Source: CAZQEZ01 sp964592475 (GTDB lineage Bacteria > Bacteroidota > Bacteroidia > Cytophagales > Cyclobacteriaceae). Taken from it: 28,148 nt of DNA. The stretch spans positions 1-28,148 of the forward strand of contig CAZQEZ010000056.1 of NCBI GenBank assembly GCA_964592475.1, in the 5' to 3' direction. Below, piece after piece: positions 15,744-23,606 of the stretch. The stretch's first letter is position 1; each line of letters starts with the position of its first letter. The notes below the pieces were generated by a model, which ran no database searches, was not told the origin of the DNA, and was given only the letters and a program-made list of their open reading frames with translations. A program made the translations under genes and the position numbers.

Positions 15744-16818
15744 TAACTAAATCAAAAAAGAATTTTTCGTAATTTTTAATTGTTTTTTCCATAGAGAATT
15801 TTTCGAAGGCTTTCTTTTGGCCATTTTGGATCAGCTTTTCTCTTAATTCTTCTTCTGTTAGTATTCTTTGAATTTGTTTAGCCAGATCTTTAACGTCATT
15901 ATCCTTAAATAATAAACCATCAACTTCATTTTCTATTACATTCTTTATGCCTCCAAAATCGGTTCCTATCACTGGCGTTCCCAAGGCCATAGCCTCAGTC
16001 AATACTAATCCGAAGCCATCCATTGTAGAGGCTAAAATATTCACTTTGATTAACTTGTAATACGCAAGTACTTCATCTATTGGTACCGTACCCGCATAGA
16101 TAATTTCATTTTTCACGTCTAATTTTTTCACTAAATCATCATAGTAATTTGGTGGCACACCTACCAATAATAATTTTAAATCCGGCTGCAAATATTGAAG
16201 TGATTTAATAATTTGATCCTGATTTTTAATTCGCGAAACAGACCCTATTACCACGTCCTCGTCCTTAATTGCATACTTTTTCTTTAATTCTTCTACTTGA
16301 TGTAAGTCAATATTTTTGTATCTTTCTTTAGGTGTGCCATTATATATTACTTTTAAATGATGCGCCGGTATGCCAAGTTTTATAAACTGCTTTTTTAATT
16401 CATCACTTATAACCACAATCTTATTTGTGCCTTTTATGTAAAACATGTTTTGTAAAAAACCACCAATACTCCTTGGCCTTTGTCGGCGTGTATGTACTAC
16501 TTTTACATTCAACTTAAAGAACCATCTTGCCCAAATACTATTATACCTGTCTTTACTTGATTGGGAGTTTATTAATTGTATGTGGTACTTATAGACTATA
16601 CGTTTTATATGTTTTATGTTTTGGATATCAAATTTGCCTTTAAATACCATTTCGATCAAATTTACTTTGGTATTCTTTAGCATATTGTATAAAAGACTCT
16701 CTTTTCTACAACCAAGGTAAATATTGTGCCCCCTATCCGCCAAACCTTTACATAAAAAAGCAATAGAATTGGTCGATCCTGCTACATCTCCCTGATATGT
16801 TAAAAAAAGAATATTCAT
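15724..16818 (-). CDS. Glycosyltransferase family 4 protein
   Basis: The 364-residue GT-B enzyme has an N-terminal TYQGDVAGSTNS loop and a QRPRSIGGF linker. The C-terminal donor domain has GSVSRIKNQDQIIKSL, LLLVG, and the retaining-enzyme motif at 267-275 (DGFGLVLTE), then ALGTPVIGTDFGG. The first acidic residue of the EX7E motif is Asp267 instead of Glu, a conservative change that also occurs in active GT4 enzymes. The start overlaps the dCMP deaminase stop by four bases (ATGA-type), and the end overlaps the WaaE-like gene by 20 bases. It probably adds a sugar to the LPS core or another lipid-linked glycan in the cytosol. Confidence 0.88.
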   Translation of the reverse strand: MNILFLTYQGDVAGSTNSIAFLCKGLADRGHNIYLGCRKESLLYNMLKNTKVNLIEMVFKGKFDIQNIKHIKRIVYKYHIQLINSQSSKDRYNSIWARWFFKLNVKVVHTRRQRPRSIGGFLQNMFYIKGTNKIVVISDELKKQFIKLGIPAHHLKVIYNGTPKERYKNIDLHQVEELKKKYAIKDEDVVIGSVSRIKNQDQIIKSLQYLQPDLKLLLVGVPPNYYDDLVKKLDVKNEIIYAGTVPIDEVLAYYKLIKVNILASTMDGFGLVLTEAMALGTPVIGTDFGGIKNVIENEVDGLLFKDNDVKDLAKQIQRILTEEELREKLIQNGQKKAFEKFSMEKTIKNYEKFFFDLVNDGAYQ

Positions 16819-17306
16819 ATTAATTGATCTTCCAATGCAGTATCGGCCATAGCACCTCTGTATTTTTCTACATTTACTCCAAATCGTAATAGAAAATCTA
16901 TGCCTTCATCGGTAGGTAAACCTTTGTATTCTGCATATGATTTTAAATAGATAACCTTGGCTATGCCCATACTATAGATAATACGGGCGCAAGCAATACA
17001 AGGTGCAAGCGTTACATATAAGGTTGCGTCATTAATATCGGCTTTATTTTTTACTGCATACAATATGGCATTCTGTTCGGCATGAATTGCCAGCGAACAA
17101 CTACCTTTGTGATCAGTACTGCAACCGGTACCGGGCCATTCTTCATCGCAGTTATGAGTGCCTGCAGGTGGACCATTGTAACCAATAGAAATAATTCTAG
17201 TATCTTTGGTAAGTACTGCGCCTACGTGTTTTTTTATACAATGTGACCGGCGAGCCAGGTTTATGGCTAGTTCCATGAAAATATCATCGAATTCTGGTCG
17301 TTTCAT
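16815..17306 (-). CDS. Deoxycytidylate (dCMP) deaminase
   Basis: This 163-residue protein has the cytidine/dCMP deaminase zinc site: HAE at 75-77 (ligand H75, proton shuttle E77) and PCIAC at 102-106 (ligands C103 and C106). Additional Cys/His residues C53, C62, H66 and C70 form the structural zinc site seen in ComEB-type dCMP deaminases. GYNGPPAGTHNC is also typical. It converts dCMP to dUMP, feeding dTMP synthesis. It is the first gene of the glycosyltransferase operon, overlapping the GT4 gene by four bases. That placement has no obvious metabolic logic and may reflect use of a housekeeping promoter. Confidence 0.93.
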   Translation of the reverse strand: MKRPEFDDIFMELAINLARRSHCIKKHVGAVLTKDTRIISIGYNGPPAGTHNCDEEWPGTGCSTDHKGSCSLAIHAEQNAILYAVKNKADINDATLYVTLAPCIACARIIYSMGIAKVIYLKSYAEYKGLPTDEGIDFLLRFGVNVEKYRGAMADTALEDQLI

Positions 17307-17344
17307 TTTATTGATTGGATATATATACTTTGCAAAACAAACAA

Positions 17345-17352
17345 TAATTTTG
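17345..17352 (+). promoter_or_regulatory. -7 promoter element before the DUF2911 gene
   Basis: TAATTTTG matches the phylum -7 consensus exactly and lies 41 bases before the ATG at 17394, in the divergent gap with the dCMP deaminase gene. The only nearby TTTG (17329-17332) is 12 bases upstream, shorter than normal spacing. Confidence 0.35.
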
Positions 17353-17393
17353 CTACGTTTATAATTTTATTTTAAAAATTTAAATAGAAACTA

Positions 17394-17942
17394 ATGATAA
17401 ATAAAACAAGCCTTGCATTTGTATTATTGGCATTATTCTCATTTTCAAGCTTTGAGGTTTTTGCTCAGGAGCCATTAAAGCCTCGCCCGAGTCCCCTTGA
17501 ACTTGTTACCATGAAGTACGATGACACCTACGTTAAAATTACTTATGGCAGACCGCACAAAAGAGGTAGAGGTATTTTTGGTGATACTACTTTAGTGCCT
17601 TATGGAGAAGTATGGCGCACAGGTGCTAACGAAGCAACTGAAATAACTATAACCGGGGATATTGAAATTGCTGGAAACGAAGTAAAAGCAGGAACTTATA
17701 CTGTTTTTACTATTCCTGAAGAAGATAGCTGGACCATCTTATTAAATAGCGAACTGGGACAATGGGGAGCTTATAATTACAATGAGGATTTTGATGTACT
17801 TCGGTTTACTGTGCCTACTTCTTCTACTGATGTTGTTTATGAACCATTTACCATTGAATTTGAGCAGCATGATAGTACCACCAATATTTTAATGATGTGG
17901 GACAAAACTAAAGTGGAAATACCACTGGAGTTTCCTAACTGA
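17394..17942 (+). CDS. Secreted DUF2911 family protein
   Basis: The 182-residue product has a signal peptide (about 1-24, ending VFAQ). A single DUF2911 domain follows, marked by KITYGRPHKRGRGIFG, VPYGEVWRTGANEAT, the strand AGTYTVFTIP and a WTILLN segment. The domain is common in Bacteroidota, and its function is not established. The protein is probably periplasmic. It is divergent from the dCMP deaminase gene and ends at a bidirectional terminator shared with the zinc-ribbon protein gene. Family assignment is confident, role is not. Confidence 0.92.
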   Translation: MINKTSLAFVLLALFSFSSFEVFAQEPLKPRPSPLELVTMKYDDTYVKITYGRPHKRGRGIFGDTTLVPYGEVWRTGANEATEITITGDIEIAGNEVKAGTYTVFTIPEEDSWTILLNSELGQWGAYNYNEDFDVLRFTVPTSSTDVVYEPFTIEFEQHDSTTNILMMWDKTKVEIPLEFPN

Positions 17943-17952
17943 TATGAAGCTT

Positions 17953-17999
17953 AAAAAACAAAAGCACCCAATTAAAAAAACTTCGTGCTTTTGTTTTTT
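17953..17999. terminator. Bidirectional terminator between convergent genes
   Basis: Arms AAAAAACAAAAGCAC (17953-17967) and GTGCTTTTGTTTTTT (17985-17999) pair perfectly around a 17-base loop. Both strands end in T-runs after the GC core. It lies between the DUF2911 stop (17942) and the zinc-ribbon gene's stop (18016) and serves both. Confidence 0.85.
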
Positions 18000-18015
18000 A
18001 TTTCATTAGTACTTT

Positions 18016-18783
18016 TTATTTTTTTGCTTTCCGAGTAGCGGGCTTTTTTTCTTCCTCAATTACATCATCTACATCTGAAAAGATACGGCCACAATGCTCA
18101 CATACAATAATTTTCTTCTTTTCCCTTACATCTGCTTGGCGTTGTGGAGGCACCACATTAAAACATCCACCGCATGCACCACGACTTATAGAAACTACAG
18201 CCAAACCATTTTTTACACCACTTCTTATTTTTATATAAGATTTTAACAAGCGATCTTCTACTTTAGTCATTGCTTTTTCACGATGCTGTATAAGCTTTTG
18301 CTCTTCCTCTTCACTTTCGCTCACTATTACTTGTAATTCATTTTTCTTGCTCTCCAAGTCCTTGCTTCTATGTTCCATCAAATCCTTGGTTTGCTGTATA
18401 TCCTCTCCCTTTTTTTCTATTCTTTCACGTGCCTCTTTTATTCGCTTCTCCATAATTTGAATTTCCAGGGTTTGAAGTTCTATTTCTTTTGAAATGGCGT
18501 CATATTCCCTATTATTACGAACATTCATTTGCTGCTCTTCATATTTCTTGATTAGCTTCTCAGAGTCTTTAATCGCCACTTTATTCTTTTCTATTCCCTC
18601 TTCTAGTGACTGTACCTCCTGGTCATGCTTTTGCAGACGGGTTTCATATCCGGCCAATTCATCTTCCAAATCCCTTACTTCTTCAGGAAGGGCACCCCTC
18701 ACTTTTTTCAAGTCATCCAATTTTGAATCTATGGCCTGTAATTCTTCTAGTGAGGCAAGTTTTTGTGCTATTGTGTTTTCCAT
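18016..18783 (-). CDS. Coiled-coil protein with C4-type zinc ribbon
   Basis: Residues 1-190 of this 255-residue protein form a long antiparallel-type coiled coil rich in Glu, Lys and Gln (SLEELQAIDSKLDDLKK onward). The C-terminal zinc ribbon has C204-GG-C207 and C228-EH-C231, followed by an acidic then basic tail. This is the CT398/HP0958-type family, proposed to bind RNA polymerase sigma factors, mRNA or export components in different bacteria. It lies 10 bases downstream of the NIF3 gene on the same strand, a pairing often seen in Bacteroidota, so the two form an operon. Its precise function here is unknown. It is probably cytosolic. Confidence 0.9.
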   Translation of the reverse strand: MENTIAQKLASLEELQAIDSKLDDLKKVRGALPEEVRDLEDELAGYETRLQKHDQEVQSLEEGIEKNKVAIKDSEKLIKKYEEQQMNVRNNREYDAISKEIELQTLEIQIMEKRIKEARERIEKKGEDIQQTKDLMEHRSKDLESKKNELQVIVSESEEEEQKLIQHREKAMTKVEDRLLKSYIKIRSGVKNGLAVVSISRGACGGCFNVVPPQRQADVREKKKIIVCEHCGRIFSDVDDVIEEEKKPATRKAKK

Positions 18784-18793
18784 TTCTTTTTCT

Positions 18794-19915
18794 TTAACTG
18801 TATCTTATCGGATTTGTGTTTACTTCTGTATTTTGAATATTTATATCAGTGAAATTATCTTTTAATAATTCTTTTAAAAGTTCTTGAGTATATTGTTCAC
18901 TTTCATAATGGCCTACATCAGCAATTATAATATCATTATCTGCATCAAAATATTCATGATATTTAAAATCGGATGATATAAAAACATCGGCTCCTTGCTT
19001 TATTGCCGGCTTTAGCAGAAAGCTGCCTGCACCACCACACCAAGCCACTTTTTTTATTTTTTGCTTAACCAACGCCGTATGCTTGACCATTGGAAGATTA
19101 AATACTGTTTTCAAATTTGAAATAAAAGCATCTGCCGGCATACTTTCTTCCAATTCACCAATCATCCCGGAACCGGTATCTTGATTTTCATTTTCTAACC
19201 GGTGCAAATAGTAAGCTACCTCTTCGTATGGATGAGCCCGTCGCAAAGCAGCTAAAACCTGATTTTGTAAATAAACCGGGAATAAAACTTCAATACGGTC
19301 TTCATCCACTTCTTCTACCCTATTGGAGGATCCAATGTAAGGATTTGCGTCGTCTGTTGGCTGAAAAGTGCCTTTTCCTTGCAACTTAAAACTGCATTTT
19401 TTATAATTTCCAATATTCCCGGCACCAGCTTCTGCAAGCGCATTTAGCACATTTTCAGTATTTTCTGCAGGCACAAATGTAATTAACTTGGCTAAGTTAT
19501 CTTTTTTAGGCACTAGGGTCTTCCTGTTTTTGATTCCCAGCTTCTCCCCTATTTTTTTGTTTACCCCGGTATTTACATTATCCAGGTTGGTATGGATGGC
19601 GTAAAGTGCTAAATCATTTTTAATGGCTTTGAGAACCGTACGCTCTACATAATTGCTACCAGTAAGTTTTTTGATTCCTTTAAAAATGATTGGATGGTGA
19701 GATATGATTAGATTGCAATTTTTATTGATAGCTTCTTCAATAACAGCTTCTGTCACATCCAAACTTATCAAAATATTTTGCAATTCGGTTTGTTGGTTTC
19801 CAGTAAGAAGTCCTGCATTATCATAATCTTCCTGCAACGGCCCGGGAGCAATGTTTTCCAAAAAGTGAATAATCTCTTTAATTTTCGCCACAATATGTGA
19901 AATTTGCAGTCTCAA
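18794..19915 (-). CDS. NIF3-like dinuclear metal centre protein (GTP cyclohydrolase 1 type 2 homolog)
   Basis: The 373-residue protein has the NIF3 N-terminal domain with the metal ligands ISHHP (H73, H74), HTNLDNV (H108, D112) and D53. A central inserted PII-like domain follows (about 130-245), with a HPYEEVAYYLHRL segment. The C-terminal half of the site has WCGGAGSF, ADVFISSDFKYHEY and DVGHYESE. The length fits the long YqfO-type subgroup. The family binds two metal ions in a hexamer; the enzymatic reaction is not settled. A GTG at 19891 would remove eight residues and give the more usual MAKIKEI-like start. The ATG at 19915 is kept but uncertain. It leads the zinc-ribbon gene. Confidence 0.93.
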   Translation of the reverse strand: MRLQISHIVAKIKEIIHFLENIAPGPLQEDYDNAGLLTGNQQTELQNILISLDVTEAVIEEAINKNCNLIISHHPIIFKGIKKLTGSNYVERTVLKAIKNDLALYAIHTNLDNVNTGVNKKIGEKLGIKNRKTLVPKKDNLAKLITFVPAENTENVLNALAEAGAGNIGNYKKCSFKLQGKGTFQPTDDANPYIGSSNRVEEVDEDRIEVLFPVYLQNQVLAALRRAHPYEEVAYYLHRLENENQDTGSGMIGELEESMPADAFISNLKTVFNLPMVKHTALVKQKIKKVAWCGGAGSFLLKPAIKQGADVFISSDFKYHEYFDADNDIIIADVGHYESEQYTQELLKELLKDNFTDINIQNTEVNTNPIRYS

Positions 19916-20052
19916 AAATTGGATGCAAAATTAATAATAATAATGATTAAATTGAACTTTATCAATACATTTTTTGAAATATTAAGGTTACCTATGATTT
20001 TTTTATTGAATCATTGTAGCCAATTTTTTAAAATATAAATAATATAAATATT

Positions 20053-21111
20053 ATGAAAAATCTGATTGCTCTACTTCTTGCTCCTTTAAGCCTGATTTAT
20101 TGGTTGGTAACTTCTTTACGCAATCATTTATATAATATTAATTATAGTCGTTCTTTTTCCTTTCAAAAGCCGGTAATTGTGGTCGGAAACCTTGAGGTTG
20201 GGGGTACTGGTAAAACCCCCATGGTGGAATATTTAATTTGCTTATTGAAAGATAAATTTAATTTGGCCACAATTAGCAGAGGATATGGCCGTAAAACCAA
20301 AGGATTTATTTTGGCCAACCAACAGCAATCGCCAGCTACTATTGGTGATGAACCCTACCAATATTTTCTAAAGTTTTCAGATAAAATCACTGTAGCAGTA
20401 GGTGAAGAACGCGCCTGGGCCATTCCACAAATACTTCTGGAAAATCCTCAAACAGAAGCATTTCTACTGGATGATGCTTTTCAACATCGTAAGGTAAAGG
20501 CAGACTTTAAAATTTTACTCACGCGATACTCGCGCCCATTTTACCATGATTTCCCACTGCCATCAGGTCGCTTGCGCGAAACAAGACATGCAGCTAACCG
20601 TGCACAGGCAATAGTGGTAACCAAATGTCCTCCGGCTTTAGATAAAGCCAACATGGAGGAAATAAAAACTGCCATAGGTAGGTATGCAGCAAAAGCACCT
20701 GTATTCTTTTCTACTATCAAATATTTACAACCAAAAAATATTTTCAATAATGATAGCTCTTTTTCAGGAAAAATAATTTTATTTACCGGATTGGCTAATC
20801 CACAAGACATTATAAGTTATACTGAAAAATTCTTTCAACTACTGCAGGTAAAGACTTATCCTGATCATCATCATTATCAGAAAAATGACTTGCAAATACT
20901 TACAACAATATTTAAAAAATATGAAAGACTAGATCCTGTCCTTTTAACCACGGAAAAAGACATGGTGAAAATTCAACATCTGGCTGACGATAACTTCAGG
21001 TCTTTACCGGTCTTTTACTTACCAATTGCAATTCAATTGCTAGAAAATGGTAAGAATTTTGATAGCTTAGTGGAAAATTCAATTTTAAATAAAATTCAAG
21101 GTGAGCAATAG
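20053..21111 (+). CDS. lpxK: Tetraacyldisaccharide 4'-kinase (lipid A kinase)
   Basis: The 352-residue protein has an N-terminal membrane helix (about 5-22), the LpxK P-loop GNLEVGGTGKTP (45-56) and the following ISRGYGRKTKG segment. It also has the LDDAFQHRKV motif (about 137-146) with its catalytic-region acidic residues, and a late LLTTEKDMVKI segment. It phosphorylates the 4' position of the lipid A disaccharide at the inner face of the cytoplasmic membrane. Its 3' end overlaps the porin gene by 11 bases. It diverges from the NIF3/zinc-ribbon pair, an arrangement common in the phylum. Length and motifs are normal, so the enzyme should be active. Confidence 0.96.
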   Translation: MKNLIALLLAPLSLIYWLVTSLRNHLYNINYSRSFSFQKPVIVVGNLEVGGTGKTPMVEYLICLLKDKFNLATISRGYGRKTKGFILANQQQSPATIGDEPYQYFLKFSDKITVAVGEERAWAIPQILLENPQTEAFLLDDAFQHRKVKADFKILLTRYSRPFYHDFPLPSGRLRETRHAANRAQAIVVTKCPPALDKANMEEIKTAIGRYAAKAPVFFSTIKYLQPKNIFNNDSSFSGKIILFTGLANPQDIISYTEKFFQLLQVKTYPDHHHYQKNDLQILTTIFKKYERLDPVLLTTEKDMVKIQHLADDNFRSLPVFYLPIAIQLLENGKNFDSLVENSILNKIQGEQ

Positions 21112-22951
21112 ATTTTTTCTACTCCTTTTTTTGTTTATCTCTTCTTTGGCCAATGCTCAAATTTTGGATGATACCACCGAAAATGTGTACGGGCCCGAAA
21201 CTACCCGATACATTAAAGAACATGCTATAAAATATGGTATCGGTGATTATCAGGCAATAGATACTACTGCCAGCTCCATACATCAATTTACTTATGTAGA
21301 TAAATATGATAATATGTTGCAAAATCTGGGCAACTTAGGTACTGCTGCCTTCCCGGTTTTTTATGATCAAAACGATCAAATAGGAGCTCAAACTGGTTTC
21401 AGCGGGTACGATTACCTTTGGAAAGGCCCGGGATGGATTCGATATTATGATACGAAATCACCTTTTACTGATATTAACCTGGTATTTGCAGGTAATGGTC
21501 GTAACATGATCGATGTTGGATATAGCCGAAATATAAATCCTGATTGGAATGTAGGCTTTAATTATATAAGGCTATCAGCTAATAAACAGCTTAGCAGAAT
21601 AAGTTCGGACGATAGGCAGGTTTTTAACAATTACTACGGTATTTATACTCATTATAACTCCAAAAAGGGGAAATATCAGCTATTGGCTAATGTGGCTCGC
21701 ATGAATCATACTGTTGAAGAAACCGGTGGGATTTTTGCTGAAGATACCACCTATTTTTTATACGAAGATGCTGATGTATTTTTAGAAGAAGCTCAAAGCC
21801 GTTCATTTAAAATTAATGTTCACCTTTTTCATCAATATCAACTGGATGAGCTTTTGCAGCTTTATCATGAAATGGATTTAGGGCAGGAATTTGATTCCTA
21901 TATCGACAGAAATTTAAATAACAATATCGATTTTTATAATGAGATATTGCTCAGTGATGATTCTACTATTATGCAAAACAAGCTGAACTATTTTAGCAAC
22001 GAATTTGGTATTAAAGGTAGTTTCTCAACTGTAAATTATGGAGCTTACGCCAGAAGAAGGGATGCAACCTTCGTCAGGAAATACATTGGAAATGACCGCG
22101 CCGGAGAGAATTATCTAGGGGTATTCCTCAATATGAAATTTGATAGCCTGCACACTTTAAGCGGTCAGGCAGAATATTTATTTCCCTTGAATCATAAAAT
22201 TGAAGCTGACTACCGAAACAAATTTTTTGAAGCCAGCTATCGCCGATACAACCGCGCCATTCCATTTTTTTACCGGGCACATTTTGGCAACCATCACGAA
22301 TGGTACAATGATTTTAAACCACAACAATCTGATTATTTATACGGGGCAATCAATCTACCGTTGAAAAAAATATTTATCAGGCCGCAGCTTCATTTTCGCT
22401 TATTTAATAATTACTTATTTTTCGGCCCCGACAAAACGCCTCAGCAATCGGGTTCTCTTGCACAAATAATTACTCCAGGCATTGACCTTGATTTCACCTT
22501 TGGTAATTTAAAAATAAAAAACAAGGCCTTATATTCGCTTGTCACTGGAGGCTCATCCGATGTACTTCGAGTTCCTGATATTTTCGTTAACAGCTCCATT
22601 TCCTATGGCAGAATTTTATACAATGGCCGCCTTGAAATTATTGGTGGAGTAAATTTCCATTATCGTTCGGCTTACAATGCCTATGGATACGACCCTGTGA
22701 CCAGGCAATTTTATATATTGCCACCTGAAGCTTACGAAAACAATAGTGAAGAAAATGGAGCAATTACTCCAAGAGAAAATGGATATCTGGTGGCCGACCT
22801 CTTCCTCGATTTAAAAATAGGTCAGGTACGTACTTTTTTCAAATTCATACACCTAAACCAAGGTTCGGAAGATGGTTATTTCACTACTCCTTTCTACTCC
22901 GGACAGCAAAGAACATTGGCATTTGGGCTCAATTGGATGTTTTTTAATTAA
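21101..22951 (+). CDS. Outer-membrane putative porin (Porin_10 type)
   Basis: The 616-residue protein has a signal peptide (about 1-19, ending SLANAQ). A beta-barrel-like sequence follows: alternating aromatic strands such as NVGFNYIRLSANKQL, YSRNINPDWNVGF, and a C-terminal strand ending in WMFFN with a terminal aromatic-Asn pair. This matches the large putative porins of Bacteroidota (Pfam Porin_10), which probably form diffusion channels. Translation seems to start at a GTG (21101) inside the lpxK gene; no ATG in frame would keep the signal peptide. The 11-base overlap suggests translational coupling. It ends before a weak T-poor hairpin (22981-23002). Confidence 0.85.
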   Translation: MSNRFFLLLFLFISSLANAQILDDTTENVYGPETTRYIKEHAIKYGIGDYQAIDTTASSIHQFTYVDKYDNMLQNLGNLGTAAFPVFYDQNDQIGAQTGFSGYDYLWKGPGWIRYYDTKSPFTDINLVFAGNGRNMIDVGYSRNINPDWNVGFNYIRLSANKQLSRISSDDRQVFNNYYGIYTHYNSKKGKYQLLANVARMNHTVEETGGIFAEDTTYFLYEDADVFLEEAQSRSFKINVHLFHQYQLDELLQLYHEMDLGQEFDSYIDRNLNNNIDFYNEILLSDDSTIMQNKLNYFSNEFGIKGSFSTVNYGAYARRRDATFVRKYIGNDRAGENYLGVFLNMKFDSLHTLSGQAEYLFPLNHKIEADYRNKFFEASYRRYNRAIPFFYRAHFGNHHEWYNDFKPQQSDYLYGAINLPLKKIFIRPQLHFRLFNNYLFFGPDKTPQQSGSLAQIITPGIDLDFTFGNLKIKNKALYSLVTGGSSDVLRVPDIFVNSSISYGRILYNGRLEIIGGVNFHYRSAYNAYGYDPVTRQFYILPPEAYENNSEENGAITPRENGYLVADLFLDLKIGQVRTFFKFIHLNQGSEDGYFTTPFYSGQQRTLAFGLNWMFFN

Positions 22952-23080
22952 CAGGGATTTAGTTTTTATTTCTTTGCAGATGTTTTCGCATAGATGAAAA
23001 CACAAATAAGGGAATAATTGTAGATTTACAACAAAAATTGCGTAAAATAAACGCTAGAAAAATAATTTATAATACTTTAA

Positions 23081-23086
23081 AGGAAG
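23081..23086 (+). promoter_or_regulatory. Shine-Dalgarno-like AGGAAG before the thiamine-binding gene
   Basis: AGGAAG lies ten bases before the ATG at 23097. It supports this start over the out-of-frame ATG at 23087, and it is one of few purine-rich sites in a window whose genes mostly lack one. Confidence 0.4.
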
Positions 23087-23096
23087 ATGATCGATC

Positions 23097-23390
23097 ATGA
23101 AGAAAGTGAACCTAGCTATACAAATTTTACCTGATTCAAAGAGTCAAAAAGACAAATATCAATTAGTGGATGCAGCTATTTCGGTAATTGCAAATTCAGG
23201 ATTGAAATATAAAGTATGTCCATTTGAAACTGTAATAGAGGGAACTTATCAAGAAGTTATGACTGTAGCTGAAGCGGCGCAGGAGGCATGTTTTTCGGCT
23301 GGCGCTGAAAATATGATGGTTTATTTAAAAATTCAGAGGGACAAAAATGAGGATGTAGCTATTGAAGATAAAATGAACAAATATAGCTAA
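23097..23390 (+). CDS. MTH1187/YkoF-like thiamine-binding family protein
   Basis: This 97-residue protein matches the MTH1187 (Thiamine_BP, formerly DUF77) family. It has a VNLAIQILPDS opening strand, a helix with LVDAAISVIANSGLKYKV, then CPFETVIEGTYQEVMTVAEAAQEACF (quoted in parts; residues about 43-68), and a closing MMVYLKIQ strand. Members form ferredoxin-like dimers or tetramers and some bind thiamine-type ligands; the cellular role is unsettled. No riboswitch or thiamine gene is seen near it. It stands alone between the porin and the symporter gene. Confidence 0.85.
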   Translation: MKKVNLAIQILPDSKSQKDKYQLVDAAISVIANSGLKYKVCPFETVIEGTYQEVMTVAEAAQEACFSAGAENMMVYLKIQRDKNEDVAIEDKMNKYS

Positions 23391-23569
23391 GTGATGTACA
23401 CTTAAGTTAAATATTCATAAAAGGCTACTAAAATGTGTGATGGCAAGGTTATATAAATGTATAGGTGATTGAGTAAACGCACTCTAATAATATGGGGGTA
23501 CAATACCCTAAACTAAAGCAATTGCACTTAAAAGCTTACATATTTCTTTTATCACGCAGCTTATTTCCT

Positions 23570-23577
23570 TAGTTTTG
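23570..23577 (+). promoter_or_regulatory. -7 promoter element of the symporter operon
   Basis: TAGTTTTG matches TAnnTTTG exactly and ends 29 bases before the symporter start at 23607. About 20 bases upstream is only a T-rich stretch with no clear TTG, so the -33 element is weak. The gap before it (23391-23569) shows a small GGGTA/TACCC hairpin but no gene. Confidence 0.45.
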
Positions 23578-23606
23578 CAAGCCAGATCAAACTTCTCTCG
23601 CATTTC

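Noticed and set aside
9767..16818. Glycan locus as a mobile genomic island
   Set aside because: No integrase, transposase, tRNA target or flanking repeats were found. AT-rich composition alone is normal for glycan genes.
22981..23002. Terminator after the porin gene
   Set aside because: The seven-base TGTTTTC/GAAAACA stem is AT-rich and lacks a following T-run.
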